Source: Mycobacteriaceae bacterium (lineage in GTDB: Bacteria > Actinomycetota > Actinomycetes > Mycobacteriales > Mycobacteriaceae). Taken from it: a stretch of DNA of 64,000 nucleotides. Both the position numbers and the translations under genes were made by a program. Positions within the stretch are counted from its first letter, which is position 1, and every line of letters starts with the position of its first letter. Location: positions 1-64,000 of the forward strand of contig JAQYQB010000017.1 in the NCBI GenBank assembly GCA_028726465.1, read 5' to 3'. Below, one piece after another: positions 38,544 to 48,493 of the stretch. The notes under the pieces were generated by a model. The model was given only the letters and a program-made list of their open reading frames with translations, ran no database searches and had not been told where the DNA came from.

Positions 38544-38948
38544 GGTTGGGCTCTACTTTCTCAGTTACGGTTTCACAGCATCGCCTCGGCCCGGGCACCC
38601 GGGAAGGGGTGCGGGAGCGGGCGCGGGCTCGGTTCGGAAATTAGCCGTCTCAGAACTATACCGATGATCAGCGTCTAATTCATCATCGTGATTTTACTTT
38701 TAGTTACGGCACGGAGTCTGCCACCTGGCTCTTTCTACCCCGAAGGTAGTAGCCCACGCCGTGGTAGACAAAGTTCACCAAACTTTAACCTTTGCACATA
38801 TGGCCAGGCCAGGCAACTAATTACCAAGATTTACATAACCAGAAAACCAGCTGGCAACCAGCTGGCAACCAAACGTTTACCAATCCGGACCACACTGCCA
38901 AATCGGAATACTTCAAGTCCCGAATTAACCAATTGAGGAGATTTCGTC
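38544..38948. promoter_or_regulatory. Long regulatory region between sigD and whiB3
   Basis: 405 bases without a gene, changing from GC-rich next to sigD to AT-rich next to whiB3. It must hold promoters for both divergent regulators and leaves a long leader for whiB3. An 11-base unit CCAGCTGGCAA is present twice in tandem at 38847-38868, each copy holding the palindrome CCAGCTGG. GTAGTAGCC...GTGGTAGAC near 38747-38770 is another short near-repeat. No RNA gene recognised. Confidence 0.45.
38847..38868. repeat. Tandem 11-base repeat upstream of whiB3
   Basis: Two direct copies of CCAGCTGGCAA, continuing with CC. Each contains CCAGCTGG. The spacing of one helical turn would place two palindromes on the same face of the DNA, as for a cooperative operator. 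Confidence 0.6.
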
Positions 38949-39266
38949 GTGTCACAGCCGCATCTGCTTCCCGGACCCAACGCAGATTTTTGGGAATGGC
39001 AACTGCATGGAGCATGCCGCGGGAAGAACTCGGATGTTTTCTACCACCCGGACGGGGAACGCGGCCGTGCCCGCGCGCAGCGTGAAAACCGCGCGAAGGC
39101 CATCTGCAACGCGTGCCCGGTCATCGAGCTGTGCCGCGAGCACGCCCTCCAGTCCGCTGAGCCCTACGGCGTCTGGGGCGGCATGTCCGAGTCCGAGCGC
39201 TCCCACGCCCTGCGCGCCCGTAACAAGCGCGCCCAGGTCACCAAGGTCGCCCCGGTTTCCGTCTAG
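38949..39266 (+). CDS. whiB3: WhiB3-type iron-sulfur transcriptional regulator
   Basis: 105 aa. The opening LPGPNADFWEWQLHGACRG and HPDGERGRARAQRENRAK closely match M. tuberculosis WhiB3. Four cysteines ligate a [4Fe-4S] cluster (C in GACRG, then C-x2-C-x5-C in AICNACPVIELCREHAL), and the YGVWGGMSESER turn binds the sigma factor. The basic tail (LRARNKRAQVTK) contacts DNA. GTG start with TGAGGAGA upstream. Adjacent and divergent to sigD, as Rv3416 is. WhiB3 senses O2/NO and redox state in mycobacteria, of interest with a nitric oxide reductase in the same window. Confidence 0.9.
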   Translation: MSQPHLLPGPNADFWEWQLHGACRGKNSDVFYHPDGERGRARAQRENRAKAICNACPVIELCREHALQSAEPYGVWGGMSESERSHALRARNKRAQVTKVAPVSV

Positions 39267-39311
39267 GCGGTTTCCCGTTAGGGCTTGACCCCTACCGCCA
39301 CTGGCGCACAG

Positions 39312-39367
39312 GCCACCGCGCTGCCCCATAGTGCAGCCTGCTGCCCTGCGCCCGGTGGCGCCTTTTT
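39312..39367 (+). terminator. Probable terminator after whiB3
   Basis: GCCACC (39312-39317) pairs with GGTGGC (39354-39359) around a GC-rich insert, and CTTTTTG follows on the plus strand. The stem is short and the loop long, so the fold is uncertain, but the T-run right after it supports termination of whiB3. Confidence 0.5.
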
Positions 39368-39375
39368 GTGGCTGC

Positions 39376-41739
39376 CTAGACCTCGTGGGCCAGGTAACGG
39401 GCCAGGTAGCTGCCGGTGACCGAGTCCGCGACTTCGGTGAGCCCGCGCAGGCTCGTGCTGGCCACGAGGCGGCCGCCGGCCGAGCCGGCCCCGGGACCCA
39501 AATCGATGACGTGATCGGCGTGGGCGATAACCGCCGGGTGGTGCTCGACGCAGACAACGGTGTGCCCGCTGTCGACGAGTTCGTCCAAAAGCTCCAGCAG
39601 CACCTGCGTGTCCAGCAGGTGCAGGCCGGTGGTCGGCTCGTCCAAGATGAGCACGTCGGCCGTCGCCTTCTTATCGGCCATATGCACGGCCAGCTTCAGC
39701 CGCTGGCGCTCCCCGCCCGACAGGGTGTTGAGCGGCTGGCCTAGGTGGATATAGCCCAGGCCGACGGTACGCAGGATCTCGCAGATTTTCGCCGCGGCCG
39801 GCACCCGGGATTCCTTGGCGGCGAAGAACTCGGCGGCCTCCGCGGCGGGCATGTCAAGGACCTCGGCGATGTTTAAGCCGCCGAAGGTATACGCCAGCAC
39901 CTCCGCGGAAAAGCGCTTACCCTCGCAGACCTCGCAGGGCACGTCGACCCCGGTCATCACGCCCAGCTCCACGTAGACCACCCCGGCGCCGTTGCAGTTC
40001 GGGCAGGCGCCGGCGGAGTTGGCCGAAAACAGCGCGGGCTTAACCTCGTTCGCCTTGGCGAAGGCCTTGCGGATGGGCTCGAGCGCGCCCGTGTAAGTCG
40101 CCGGGTTCGAGCGCCTCGACCCGGTGATGGTGGCTTGGTCGACCATGAGGACGCGGCCGTCCTCTATAAGCTGCTGCGGCAGGCAGGCCAGCAGCGAGGA
40201 CTTGCCCGAGCCGGCCACGCCGGTAATGGCGGTGAGCACCCCGGTGGGGATGTCGACGTCGAGGTCGCGCAGGTTGTTTTCGCTCGCGCCGCGCACCTCG
40301 ATGGCCCCGGTGGGCGTGCGGACCTCCTCCTTGAGGCCGGTCTGCAGGCCCAGCGCCCGCGCGGTAGCCGTGTCCGCCTTTGCGAGTTGCTCGACGGTGC
40401 CGGTGAAGACGACCTCGCCGCCGCTCTGCCCGGCGCCGGGGCCGAGCTCCACCACGTAGTCGGCGATGTCGATGGTCGCGCGCTTGTGCTCGACCACGAG
40501 GACGGTATTGCCCTTGTCCCGCAGGCGCAGCAGCAGGCGGTTGAGGCGCTCGATGTCCTGCGGGTGCAGGCCCGCGGTCGGCTCGTCGAAGACGTAGGTG
40601 ATATCCGTCAGCGCCGAGCCCAAGTGCCGGACCATGCGGGTGCGCTGCGCTTCCCCGCCCGAGAGGGTGCCCGCCGGCCGGTCTAGGCTGAGGTAGCCCA
40701 GGCCGATCTCCACGGCGCTGTTGACCGCCTGGCGCAGGTTGTCCACCAGTGGGGCCACGCGGGCATCTTCCAGGCTCTCCAGCCAGGAGTAGACCTCGGT
40801 CAGCTCCCATTGGGAGACCTCCGCGAGGGAAACACCCGCGATATAGGACCGGCGGGCGTGCTCGGCCAGGCGGGTTCCCTCGCAGGCCGGGCAGTCGACG
40901 AAGCGGGCGGCGCGCTCGACGAACTCCCGCATCTGTTTGGGCAGCTGCTGCGGGTCTTTGGACAGCGTCGAGCCCTCCAGCCTCGGTACCAGGCCCTGGT
41001 AGGAGATGTTGATGCCGTTGACCTTCACCTTGACGTCGTCGAGGTAGTACAGCGCGTGCTTTTGTTCGTCGGTGAACTCGGCGACGGGCACGTCCGTGGG
41101 GTACAGCCCGGACTGGGCGTAGCTCTGCCAGGTCCAGGAGCCGACCTTGAGGCGCGGGACGATGATGGCGCCGTCGTCGAGGCTGAGCGTCTCATCCACT
41201 AGCGCCGTGAGATCAATGTCGGTGACCCGGCCGGTGCCGCTGCAGTCCGGGCACATGCCGCCGGTGCGCTGGAAATGGGTGACTTCCTTCTTCGCGCCGG
41301 CCTTCTCGACCTGGATGGCGCCCTGCGCGCTCACGGAGGGCACGTTGAAGGAATAGGCGGCCGGGCCGCCGGCGTTCGGCTCCGCGATGCGGGAGAACAG
41401 CACGCGCAGCATACCGGTGATATCCGTGGCCGTGCCGAAGGTGGAGCGCGCGTTGGCCGCCAGCGGCTCCTGGCCTACCACGATGGCGGCGGTCAGGCCC
41501 TCGAGGCGGTCGACATCGGGGCGGGCGGTCTGCGGCATAAAGCCTTGGACGAAGCCGGGGTAGGTCTCATTGACCAGCCGCTGGGACTCGGCCGCGATGG
41601 TGTCGAAGACCAGGCTGGATTTGCCGGAGCCCGACAGCCCGACGAAGACGGTCAGCTGGCGCTTCGGGATATCGACGCTGATATCGCGCAGGTTGTTATC
41701 CCGCGCGCCGGTGACGCGGATGAATTCTTGTTGTGGCAC
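39376..41739 (-). CDS. UvrA-like ABC ATPase (DrrC-type, no UvrB-binding domain)
   Basis: 787 aa, shorter than true UvrA (~950). Two ABC modules: Walker A GLSGSGKSSLVFDTI and GVAGSGKSSLLACLPQQL, signatures LSGGEAQRTRM and LSGGERQRLKL, and Walker B regions TYVFDEPTAGLHPQD and LILDEPTTGLHLLD. Zinc-finger cysteines are in CPDCSGTGRV and CPNCNGAG with CEVCEGKRF. The UvrB-interaction insert is missing, which puts it with the UvrA2/DrrC group linked to resistance against DNA-intercalating drugs rather than general excision repair. Convergent with whiB3. Confidence 0.88.
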   Translation of the reverse strand: MPQQEFIRVTGARDNNLRDISVDIPKRQLTVFVGLSGSGKSSLVFDTIAAESQRLVNETYPGFVQGFMPQTARPDVDRLEGLTAAIVVGQEPLAANARSTFGTATDITGMLRVLFSRIAEPNAGGPAAYSFNVPSVSAQGAIQVEKAGAKKEVTHFQRTGGMCPDCSGTGRVTDIDLTALVDETLSLDDGAIIVPRLKVGSWTWQSYAQSGLYPTDVPVAEFTDEQKHALYYLDDVKVKVNGINISYQGLVPRLEGSTLSKDPQQLPKQMREFVERAARFVDCPACEGTRLAEHARRSYIAGVSLAEVSQWELTEVYSWLESLEDARVAPLVDNLRQAVNSAVEIGLGYLSLDRPAGTLSGGEAQRTRMVRHLGSALTDITYVFDEPTAGLHPQDIERLNRLLLRLRDKGNTVLVVEHKRATIDIADYVVELGPGAGQSGGEVVFTGTVEQLAKADTATARALGLQTGLKEEVRTPTGAIEVRGASENNLRDLDVDIPTGVLTAITGVAGSGKSSLLACLPQQLIEDGRVLMVDQATITGSRRSNPATYTGALEPIRKAFAKANEVKPALFSANSAGACPNCNGAGVVYVELGVMTGVDVPCEVCEGKRFSAEVLAYTFGGLNIAEVLDMPAAEAAEFFAAKESRVPAAAKICEILRTVGLGYIHLGQPLNTLSGGERQRLKLAVHMADKKATADVLILDEPTTGLHLLDTQVLLELLDELVDSGHTVVCVEHHPAVIAHADHVIDLGPGAGSAGGRLVASTSLRGLTEVADSVTGSYLARYLAHEV

Positions 41740-41763
41740 GAGACATAGCTTAAAGCACGATGA

Positions 41764-41798
41764 AGGGCCCCGCCGGCTGGCTAGCCGGGCGGGGCCCT
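41764..41798. terminator. Stem-loop between the UvrA-like gene and groEL
   Basis: AGGGCCCCGCC-GGC (41764-41777) pairs with GCCGGGCGGGGCCCT (41784-41798), with a one-base bulge and a 6-base loop. It lies downstream of groEL on the minus strand. Confidence 0.6.
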
Positions 41799-41873
41799 CG
41801 GGCTCTTTTCAAGCGGAAGGTCCGCCGATTACTCGGCGGAGCCGGTCTCCCGCGCGCGTGAGCTCACGCGGTT

Positions 41874-43493
<1,620 letters not shown>

Positions 43494-43505
43494 CTACACC
43501 ACCTT

Positions 43506-43799
43506 TTACTTTTCGATAACGGCGAGCAGGTCGCGAGCGGACAGCAGCAGGTACTCCTGGCCGTCGTATTTCAGCTCGGTGCCACCGAACTTGGAGAAGA
43601 TAACGGTGTCGCCTTCGTTGACGCCCACCGGGACGACCTCACCCTTGTCATTGGTGCGGCCCGGGCCGACGGCAATGACGGTCGCTTCTTGCGGCTTTTC
43701 CTTAGCCGAGTCCGGGATTACCAGGCCGGAAGCGGTAGTGGTTTCCGCTTCGACGATCTGGACCAGAACTTTATCTTCCAGCGGCTTGATGTTTGCCAT
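43506..43799 (-). CDS. groES: 10-kDa co-chaperonin GroES
   Basis: 97 aa from the ATG at 43799, with GGAGG 9 bases upstream. Standard Gro[19 protein letters not shown], the mobile loop [20 protein letters not shown] and the closing [18 protein letters not shown]. Caps GroEL. First gene of the groES-groEL1 operon, with a CIRCE operator about 110 bases upstream. Confidence 0.97.
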   Translation of the reverse strand: MANIKPLEDKVLVQIVEAETTTASGLVIPDSAKEKPQEATVIAVGPGRTNDKGEVVPVGVNEGDTVIFSKFGGTELKYDGQEYLLLSARDLLAVIEK

Positions 43800-43904
43800 G
43801 GTGTGATTCCTCCGTTTATGAATCAATGAGTTGTATGTGCCGGTTGCATGCATTGCCAGCACAGCCGTCGTCGCGGGTGAACAACTGTGGGTCAAACAAC
43901 CTAT

Positions 43905-43931
43905 CTAGCACTCTACCCGCGCGACTGCTAA
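43905..43931 (-). promoter_or_regulatory. CIRCE element (HrcA operator) before groES
   Basis: On the plus strand CTAGCACTC-TACCCGCGC-GACTGCTAA, against the CIRCE consensus TTAGCACTC-N9-GAGTGCTAA: 8 of 9 matches in each arm and the exact 9-base spacer. HrcA represses groESL through this site and releases it on heat shock. Confidence 0.88.
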
Positions 43932-44061
43932 CCGACAACAACACCATTCCCCCGCCGCGCACACGCCCGCCACTCCCCTGCACCACCGGGCCGCAAAGCC
44001 ATACTGCCCCACCCAGCCACACTGCCGGGTCCCTCCCCGGCCGCGGCCCAACAAAACACGC

Positions 44062-44102
44062 AAAAAGCCCCGCCGGCAGCTCGTGCAAGCCACCAGCGGG
44101 GC
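44062..44102 (-). terminator. Rho-independent terminator of sdaA
   Basis: On the minus strand GCCCCGCTGG...CCGGCGGGGC forms the stem and TTTTTGCG follows immediately. It lies about 40 bases past the sdaA stop. The rest of the 341-base gap between groES and sdaA, apart from the CIRCE element, shows nothing I can name. Confidence 0.75.
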
Positions 44103-44140
44103 CAAGAGCAAGCCCTGCGCTTTAAACCGTCAGGGTGCTA

Positions 44141-45538
44141 CTAGCAGGAGACCTGGGCGACGGTGAAGCCCATGGTCTTGGCCAGCCCGCCCAGGGAGGT
44201 CTCCTTGTACTTGGAGAGCATGTCCCGGCCGGTTTCTGCCATGGTCGTGACCGCGTTGTCCAGGGAGACAACGTGGGAGCCCTCGCCGCGCTTGGCCAGA
44301 CGGGCGGAGTTGATGGCTTTGACGGCGCCGACGGCGTTGCGCTCGATGCAGGGGATCTGCACCAGACCGCCGATGGGGTCGCAGGTCAGGCCGAGGTTGT
44401 GCTCGAGCGCGATCTCGGCGGCGTTTTCCACCTGGGCCGGCGTGCCACCCAGCAGCTCAGCCATGCCGGCGGCCGCCATGGAGGAAGCAGAGCCGACCTC
44501 GCCCTGGCAGCCGACCTCGGCGCCGGAGATAGAAGCGTTCGTCTTGATGATGATGGCCACCGCGCCGGCAGTCAGCAGGTAGCGGTGCACGCTGTGCTTG
44601 TTGAAGCCGCGCTGGAAGTCCCGCGCGTAGTGCAGCACGGCCGGCAGGATGCCGCAGGCACCGTTGGTCGGGGCAGTAATCACGCAGCCGCCGGCAGCGT
44701 TCTGCTCGTTGACGGCCAGCGCGTAGAGGTCCACCCAGTCCATGGCCTCCAGGCCGGAGTCCTCCTCCTCGCGCTGAGCCAGCAGGTCCTGGTAGAGCTT
44801 CGGCGCACGGCGCGGGACCAGGAGACCGCCCGGCAGGATGCCGTCGGTCTCGATGCCCTGGGATACGGCCTGCTGCATGACCTCCCAGACCTGGTCCAGG
44901 TGGGCCAGCACGAAGTCCTCGCCACCTTCGTCGGCGTGGAGGAAGGCCTCGTTAGCCAGCATGATCTCCCAGATTGCCAGGTCGTGCTTCTCGCACAGCT
45001 CCAGCAGCTCATCGCCAGTGTCGAACTCGTAGGGCGCGCGCATGTTCTCCGGCATGGGCGTCGGGTTCTCCGCGGCCAGCTTGGACGCCTCCAGCTCCGC
45101 ACGGGTCTGGATGAAGCCGCCGCCAACGGAGAAGTACGGCACGCCCTCAGCAATGCACTTGCCGTCGGCGTCGTAGGCCGAGAACAACATACAGTTCGGG
45201 TGGCCCGGGAAGGGCTCGTTGTCGAAGACCAGGCTGTAGTCCATGGTCCCGGTCGGGCCGGTGACACTACCCTCGCGCGGGATGTTAGTGCCGGCGACCG
45301 GCTCCGCGTCCAGCGGCACGTCCAGCGGAGTCCAGCCCACCATGCCGAGGATGACCGCGCGGTCCGTGGCGTGTCCCAGGCCGGTGGCCGAAAGGGAGCC
45401 GCGCAGCTCGCAGCGCACCAGCGCCGGGTATTCGACCAGCGAGTCCACGAAGGCCTTGGCCGCGCGCATGGGGCCGACCGTGTGCGAGGACGACGGGCCG
45501 ATACCGATACTGAAGATGTCAGTCACTGTCAGGGTCAT
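44141..45538 (-). CDS. sdaA: L-serine dehydratase, single-chain iron-sulfur type
   Basis: 465 aa from the ATG at 45538 with AAAGGAG upstream. Deaminates serine to pyruvate and ammonia. Beta domain at the N-terminus ([23 protein letters not shown]) and catalytic alpha domain with [32 protein letters not shown] and [18 protein letters not shown], whose cysteines bind the [4Fe-4S] cluster. The protein ends in Cys (VAQVSC); in the Legionella enzyme the C-terminal Cys docks in the active site as fourth ligand and sets allostery. An SdaC-like transporter is encoded at 32.2 kb. Confidence 0.94.
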   Translation of the reverse strand: MTLTVTDIFSIGIGPSSSHTVGPMRAAKAFVDSLVEYPALVRCELRGSLSATGLGHATDRAVILGMVGWTPLDVPLDAEPVAGTNIPREGSVTGPTGTMDYSLVFDNEPFPGHPNCMLFSAYDADGKCIAEGVPYFSVGGGFIQTRAELEASKLAAENPTPMPENMRAPYEFDTGDELLELCEKHDLAIWEIMLANEAFLHADEGGEDFVLAHLDQVWEVMQQAVSQGIETDGILPGGLLVPRRAPKLYQDLLAQREEEDSGLEAMDWVDLYALAVNEQNAAGGCVITAPTNGACGILPAVLHYARDFQRGFNKHSVHRYLLTAGAVAIIIKTNASISGAEVGCQGEVGSASSMAAAGMAELLGGTPAQVENAAEIALEHNLGLTCDPIGGLVQIPCIERNAVGAVKAINSARLAKRGEGSHVVSLDNAVTTMAETGRDMLSKYKETSLGGLAKTMGFTVAQVSC

Positions 45539-45693
45539 GAGGTACTCCTTTTGGTTGCTCCACTCGTGGCTCGCGCGCCTGCCGCAACCAGGTAGGGGTG
45601 CGAAGAAATTATCGCGACCGGGCGCGCCGCCTCTCACCGCCCATCCTAACGGCAAAAGCGACGCTAGGCACGTTCGCAACAGATTGTCATCTA

Positions 45694-45709
45694 GCTCAAG
45701 TTTTTGAGC
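45694..45709 (-). promoter_or_regulatory. Inverted repeat upstream of sdaA
   Basis: GCTCAA-GTTT-TTGAGC is a perfect 6-base inverted repeat about 155 bases before the sdaA start. On the minus strand TTGAGC could double as a -35 element ahead of GACAAT. It may be the operator of a sdaA regulator; no regulator is encoded beside it. Confidence 0.35.
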
Positions 45710-45812
45710 CGTTGACCTGCCACTTTCGCCAATTGCACAAAAATTATCACCGACCCCTGTCAGGAGCCGGTGAGTGAAGGTCGCGCGACGCAGCAAAACC
45801 GCGCCCGCGGCC

Positions 45813-46238
45813 TTAGGCCTGCTTGTCCGTGTTGATCACGGCCGCGCGCCAGAGCTGGTATTCCTCCGGGTTGTCCTCGCGGTAGTTCAGCACGGCGCGA
45901 ATGGAGTTTTCCACCCCTTCGACGATGTCATCAGTGATGTCGTCGCCTTCGGCACCCACGAAGATCACCGAGCCGGAAATCGCCCGAATCGGGTCCTGCA
46001 GGAAGGCCGAGTTGCCAGTATCAGCGGTAATACGCGCCAACGATGCCACCGGGTTCGGCTCCGCGCCCTCAGCGCGGGCATCCGGGTTGAACAGCGCAGC
46101 GTAGGTCGAGCCATCTTCCTGGAAGGCCACCGCCACGCGGTCTTCAGTGGCCCCACCCAGGAACTGGTTAGCATGCTCCAGCTCGAAGGTGATCTTGCGG
46201 CGGGTCAGGTCCGGGTTGACAAGGAATCCAATAGTCAT
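45813..46238 (-). CDS. Conserved hypothetical soluble protein
   Basis: 141 aa from the ATG at 46238, with AGGA just upstream. No signal peptide or membrane helix. Sequence features: TIGFLVNPDLTRRKITFELEHANQFLGG, RVAVAFQEDGSTYAALFNPDA and DDIVEGVENSIRAVLNYREDNPEEYQLWRAA. GC content matches the core genome, unlike the two ORFs upstream. Family not recognised. Confidence 0.65.
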   Translation of the reverse strand: MTIGFLVNPDLTRRKITFELEHANQFLGGATEDRVAVAFQEDGSTYAALFNPDARAEGAEPNPVASLARITADTGNSAFLQDPIRAISGSVIFVGAEGDDITDDIVEGVENSIRAVLNYREDNPEEYQLWRAAVINTDKQA

Positions 46239-46415
46239 AATTCCTAAAACTAGCCGGCCCACCAGAAAACCACACCCTGAGCAGGGAAAACTTTGGGTTA
46301 ACATTCCGTGAACCAGGGGTCAATAATCTCGACGGCAGACTCTCTTATACTCAATTGCAAACAACTAGTTTGAACTGATCCTTTGGGACACAGGCACGGC
46401 GGTTCCTAGCGCCAT

Positions 46416-46760
46416 TTACTTGTCAGGTTTATCGCCCTTCTTGCGTTGTAACTGGGTCAATACGAGACCAGCCAGAAACAGAAACGCAGAGATACCAACA
46501 ATCCGTAGACCACTGGTGCCTGTATCCGTAACTCCTTTCTCGCACTTCCGGACAGAAGCAGACTGTTCAGCAAACTGGCCATTGGAGTTCTCATCTACAT
46601 TCCCCTGTTGACTCAGCCCTCTTTCCAACTTCGAAGGTATATAGTTTGCTGCGTCCCAAGCCACAACGGCCGCCCATAAATACGTGGCAGTCATCAGAAA
46701 AAGTTTGACCAAAACCCAAGGTGCCGAAGACAGTGTTATCGAGGAAATAATTACCGACAA
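46416..46760 (-). CDS. Membrane protein fragment with terminal sorting-like tail
   Basis: 114 aa by the only available start, a TTG at 46760 with no SD. Hydrophobic from the first residue (VIISSITLSSAPWVLVKLFL, then MTATYLWAAVVAW), a hydrophilic middle rich in Asn/Gln/Ser, and an end with CEKGVTDTG, a helix LRIVGISAFLFLAGLVLTQL and QRKKGDK. The frame is hydrophobic also upstream of the TTG, and it lies one base out of phase with the ORF before it. Most likely the 3' part of one gene split by a missing base in the G5 run at 46794-46798. AT-rich for this genome. Confidence 0.45.
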   Translation of the reverse strand: MSVIISSITLSSAPWVLVKLFLMTATYLWAAVVAWDAANYIPSKLERGLSQQGNVDENSNGQFAEQSASVRKCEKGVTDTGTSGLRIVGISAFLFLAGLVLTQLQRKKGDKPDK

Positions 46761-46771
46761 GAACGTTAAAG

Positions 46772-47074
46772 CTAAAAGTAAAACAAAGTAATAGGGGGCC
46801 TATTCTGATCCCTTTCAGAGGTCTGATCTATTGACACTCCAAAGTAACAGAAAGCTACGATAGCTAATGTCAACGAGGCAACACCAAAGATGATCCAGTG
46901 CTGTCGGCCCCAATCCCCAAGAAACCAATTACTAAAAAACGCGGCGAAGTTGGTCCAGAAAAAGAGAAACACTTGGTAGAAGATCAATCCCCATTTACCA
47001 ACACGGTGCTTCGTCATTTGCCCTCGCTCAATGCTATCTACTTTTCCAGTAAGGTCTAGCGATTCAGATTCCAT
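46772..47074 (-). CDS. Two-helix membrane protein, probably 5' part of a split gene
   Basis: 100 aa. Helices WGLIFYQVFLFFWTNFAAFF and HWIIFGVASLTLAIVAFCYF follow a polar N-terminus (ESESLDLTGKVDSIERGQ). After SIDQTSERDQNRPP the frame runs out as ITLFYF; with one extra base the next frame continues with YYFVLLLALTFLSVI into the downstream ORF. Combined, they give a ~215-residue protein with about five helices. AT-richer than the flanking genes, which suggests transfer. Family unknown. Confidence 0.5.
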   Translation of the reverse strand: MESESLDLTGKVDSIERGQMTKHRVGKWGLIFYQVFLFFWTNFAAFFSNWFLGDWGRQHWIIFGVASLTLAIVAFCYFGVSIDQTSERDQNRPPITLFYF

Positions 47075-47337
47075 GCCACTCTCCCTAAAAACAAGTGCTC
47101 CACCAGAACAAAGTATCTTCTGCTAGCCATTTCGCCCATCTGCTAAGAGAAGAAAATTTGAGCAAGCAGAAGACCGAACTAGAACTCAACTCCCCACGCG
47201 AGTCAACATCTGCTTAAAGAGTCGAAACCAGCAGAAACCTCGTTCACCTCGGGATAACCTCCAATAGGAATTTCTCGAAGAGGGCCTGCGCCTCGCGCAA
47301 TACCCCAGGGGGCTACTCCGAAAGAGAGATCAGGAGT
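47075..47337. other. AT-rich gap with an inverted repeat upstream of the split membrane gene
   Basis: 263 bases without a gene. TCTTCTGCT (47116-47124) and AGCAGAAGA (47165-47173) are perfect complements 40 bases apart. The hexamer TCTGCT or its complement AGCAGA occurs further times (near 47139, 47210 and 47230). It probably holds the promoter of the split gene. Confidence 0.4.
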
Positions 47338-48390
47338 CTAGGAACCCGCCACCACCAGCGGGGTCTCAACCTCCAGCTGGGTGTCCGTGGCGGTGGCGAG
47401 GCCGGAGGGCTCGGCGCCTTCGGTGATGAGTTGGGCGACGACGGCGGCGATCATGACGCCGTTGTCGGTGCAGAGTTTGAAGCTTGGGACGCGCAGCTCG
47501 ATGCCGGCTGCGGCGCAGCGCTCGGCGGCCAGTTCGCGCAGCCGGGAGTTGGCGGCCACTCCGCCGCCCAGCAGCAGGACGCCGGCGCCGGTGTCCTGGC
47601 AGGCGCGCACGGCCTTGGCGGTGAGCACGTCGCAGACGGCCTCCTGGAAGGAGGCGCAGGTGTCTTCCACGGAGATGACCTCGCCGTTGCGCTCGGCCTG
47701 CTCGACGTAGCGGGCCACGGCGGTCTTTAAGCCGGAGAAGGAGAAGTCGTGGCGGTGGTCGCCGCGCAGATCCTCGGCCTTGCTCAGCCCGCGGGGGAAC
47801 ATGATGGTGGGCTCGCCGCGGGCGGCGAGCTTGTCGATGACTGGCCCGCCCGGATACCCCAGGCCCAGCAGGCGGGAGACTTTGTCATAGGCCTCGCCGG
47901 CGGCATCGTCAAGCGTGGTGCCTAGCTCCCGCATGGGGCGGCCGACGGCTTCGACCTCCAGCAGCTGGGTGTGCCCGCCGGAGACCAACAGGGCCACCGC
48001 GTGCGGCAGCGGCTTGCCCTCCAGGTTGGCTACGGCGACGTGGCCGCCCAGGTGGTTGACCCCGTAGAAGGGCACGCCCCAGGCGGCGGCATAGGCCTTC
48101 GCCGCGGAGGCGCCGACCAACAGCGCGCCGGCCAGGCCCGGGCCTACGGTGGCGGCCACGGCATCGGGGCGCTCAATACCGGCCTGGCGCAGGGCCTCCT
48201 CCATCACCTGGGGCATGGCCTCCAGGTGGGCGCGGGAAGCGATCTCCGGCACGACGCCGCCGAAGCGGGCGTGCTGCTGCATGGACGAGGCCACCGCGTC
48301 CGCCAGCACGTGCATCTGCCCGGCCTCGTCGACCTCCACGATGCCGACGCCAGTCTCGTCGCAGGAGGACTCGATTCCCAATACGATCAT
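47338..48390 (-). CDS. tsaD: tRNA t6A threonylcarbamoyltransferase TsaD
   Basis: 350 aa. Transfers threonylcarbamoyl from TC-AMP to A37 of ANN-decoding tRNAs together with TsaB and TsaE. ASKHA fold with [49 protein letters not shown], the metal-binding His pair in [12 protein letters not shown] and [31 protein letters not shown]. Last gene of the glmS-to-tsaD run on this strand. Confidence 0.96.
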   Translation of the reverse strand: MIVLGIESSCDETGVGIVEVDEAGQMHVLADAVASSMQQHARFGGVVPEIASRAHLEAMPQVMEEALRQAGIERPDAVAATVGPGLAGALLVGASAAKAYAAAWGVPFYGVNHLGGHVAVANLEGKPLPHAVALLVSGGHTQLLEVEAVGRPMRELGTTLDDAAGEAYDKVSRLLGLGYPGGPVIDKLAARGEPTIMFPRGLSKAEDLRGDHRHDFSFSGLKTAVARYVEQAERNGEVISVEDTCASFQEAVCDVLTAKAVRACQDTGAGVLLLGGGVAANSRLRELAAERCAAAGIELRVPSFKLCTDNGVMIAAVVAQLITEGAEPSGLATATDTQLEVETPLVVAGS

Positions 48391-48463
48391 TGCCGTTCGC
48401 CTTCTTTAGTTTCTTGTCATTCCCACCCGGCCGCGCTGGGGCCCGGCACCAGGCTGGTTGTTG

Positions 48464-48493
48464 TTCTCTAGTTGCTGGTTCTCTGGTTGCTGG
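48464..48493. repeat. 15-base tandem repeat across the rimI stop codon
   Basis: TTCTCTAGTTGCTGG (48464-48478) and TTCTCTGGTTGCTGG (48479-48493) are head-to-tail copies differing at one base. Read as rimI, the first-translated copy has CAG and the second has TAG, the present stop. The duplication therefore built the last residues of RimI (PASNQRTSN). Confidence 0.75.

Noticed and set aside
46416..46510. VTDTG plus helix plus RKK as a true sortase signal
   Set aside because: The first positions are not L-P or L-A, and the rest of the protein is multi-helical rather than secreted, so anchoring by sortase is unlikely.
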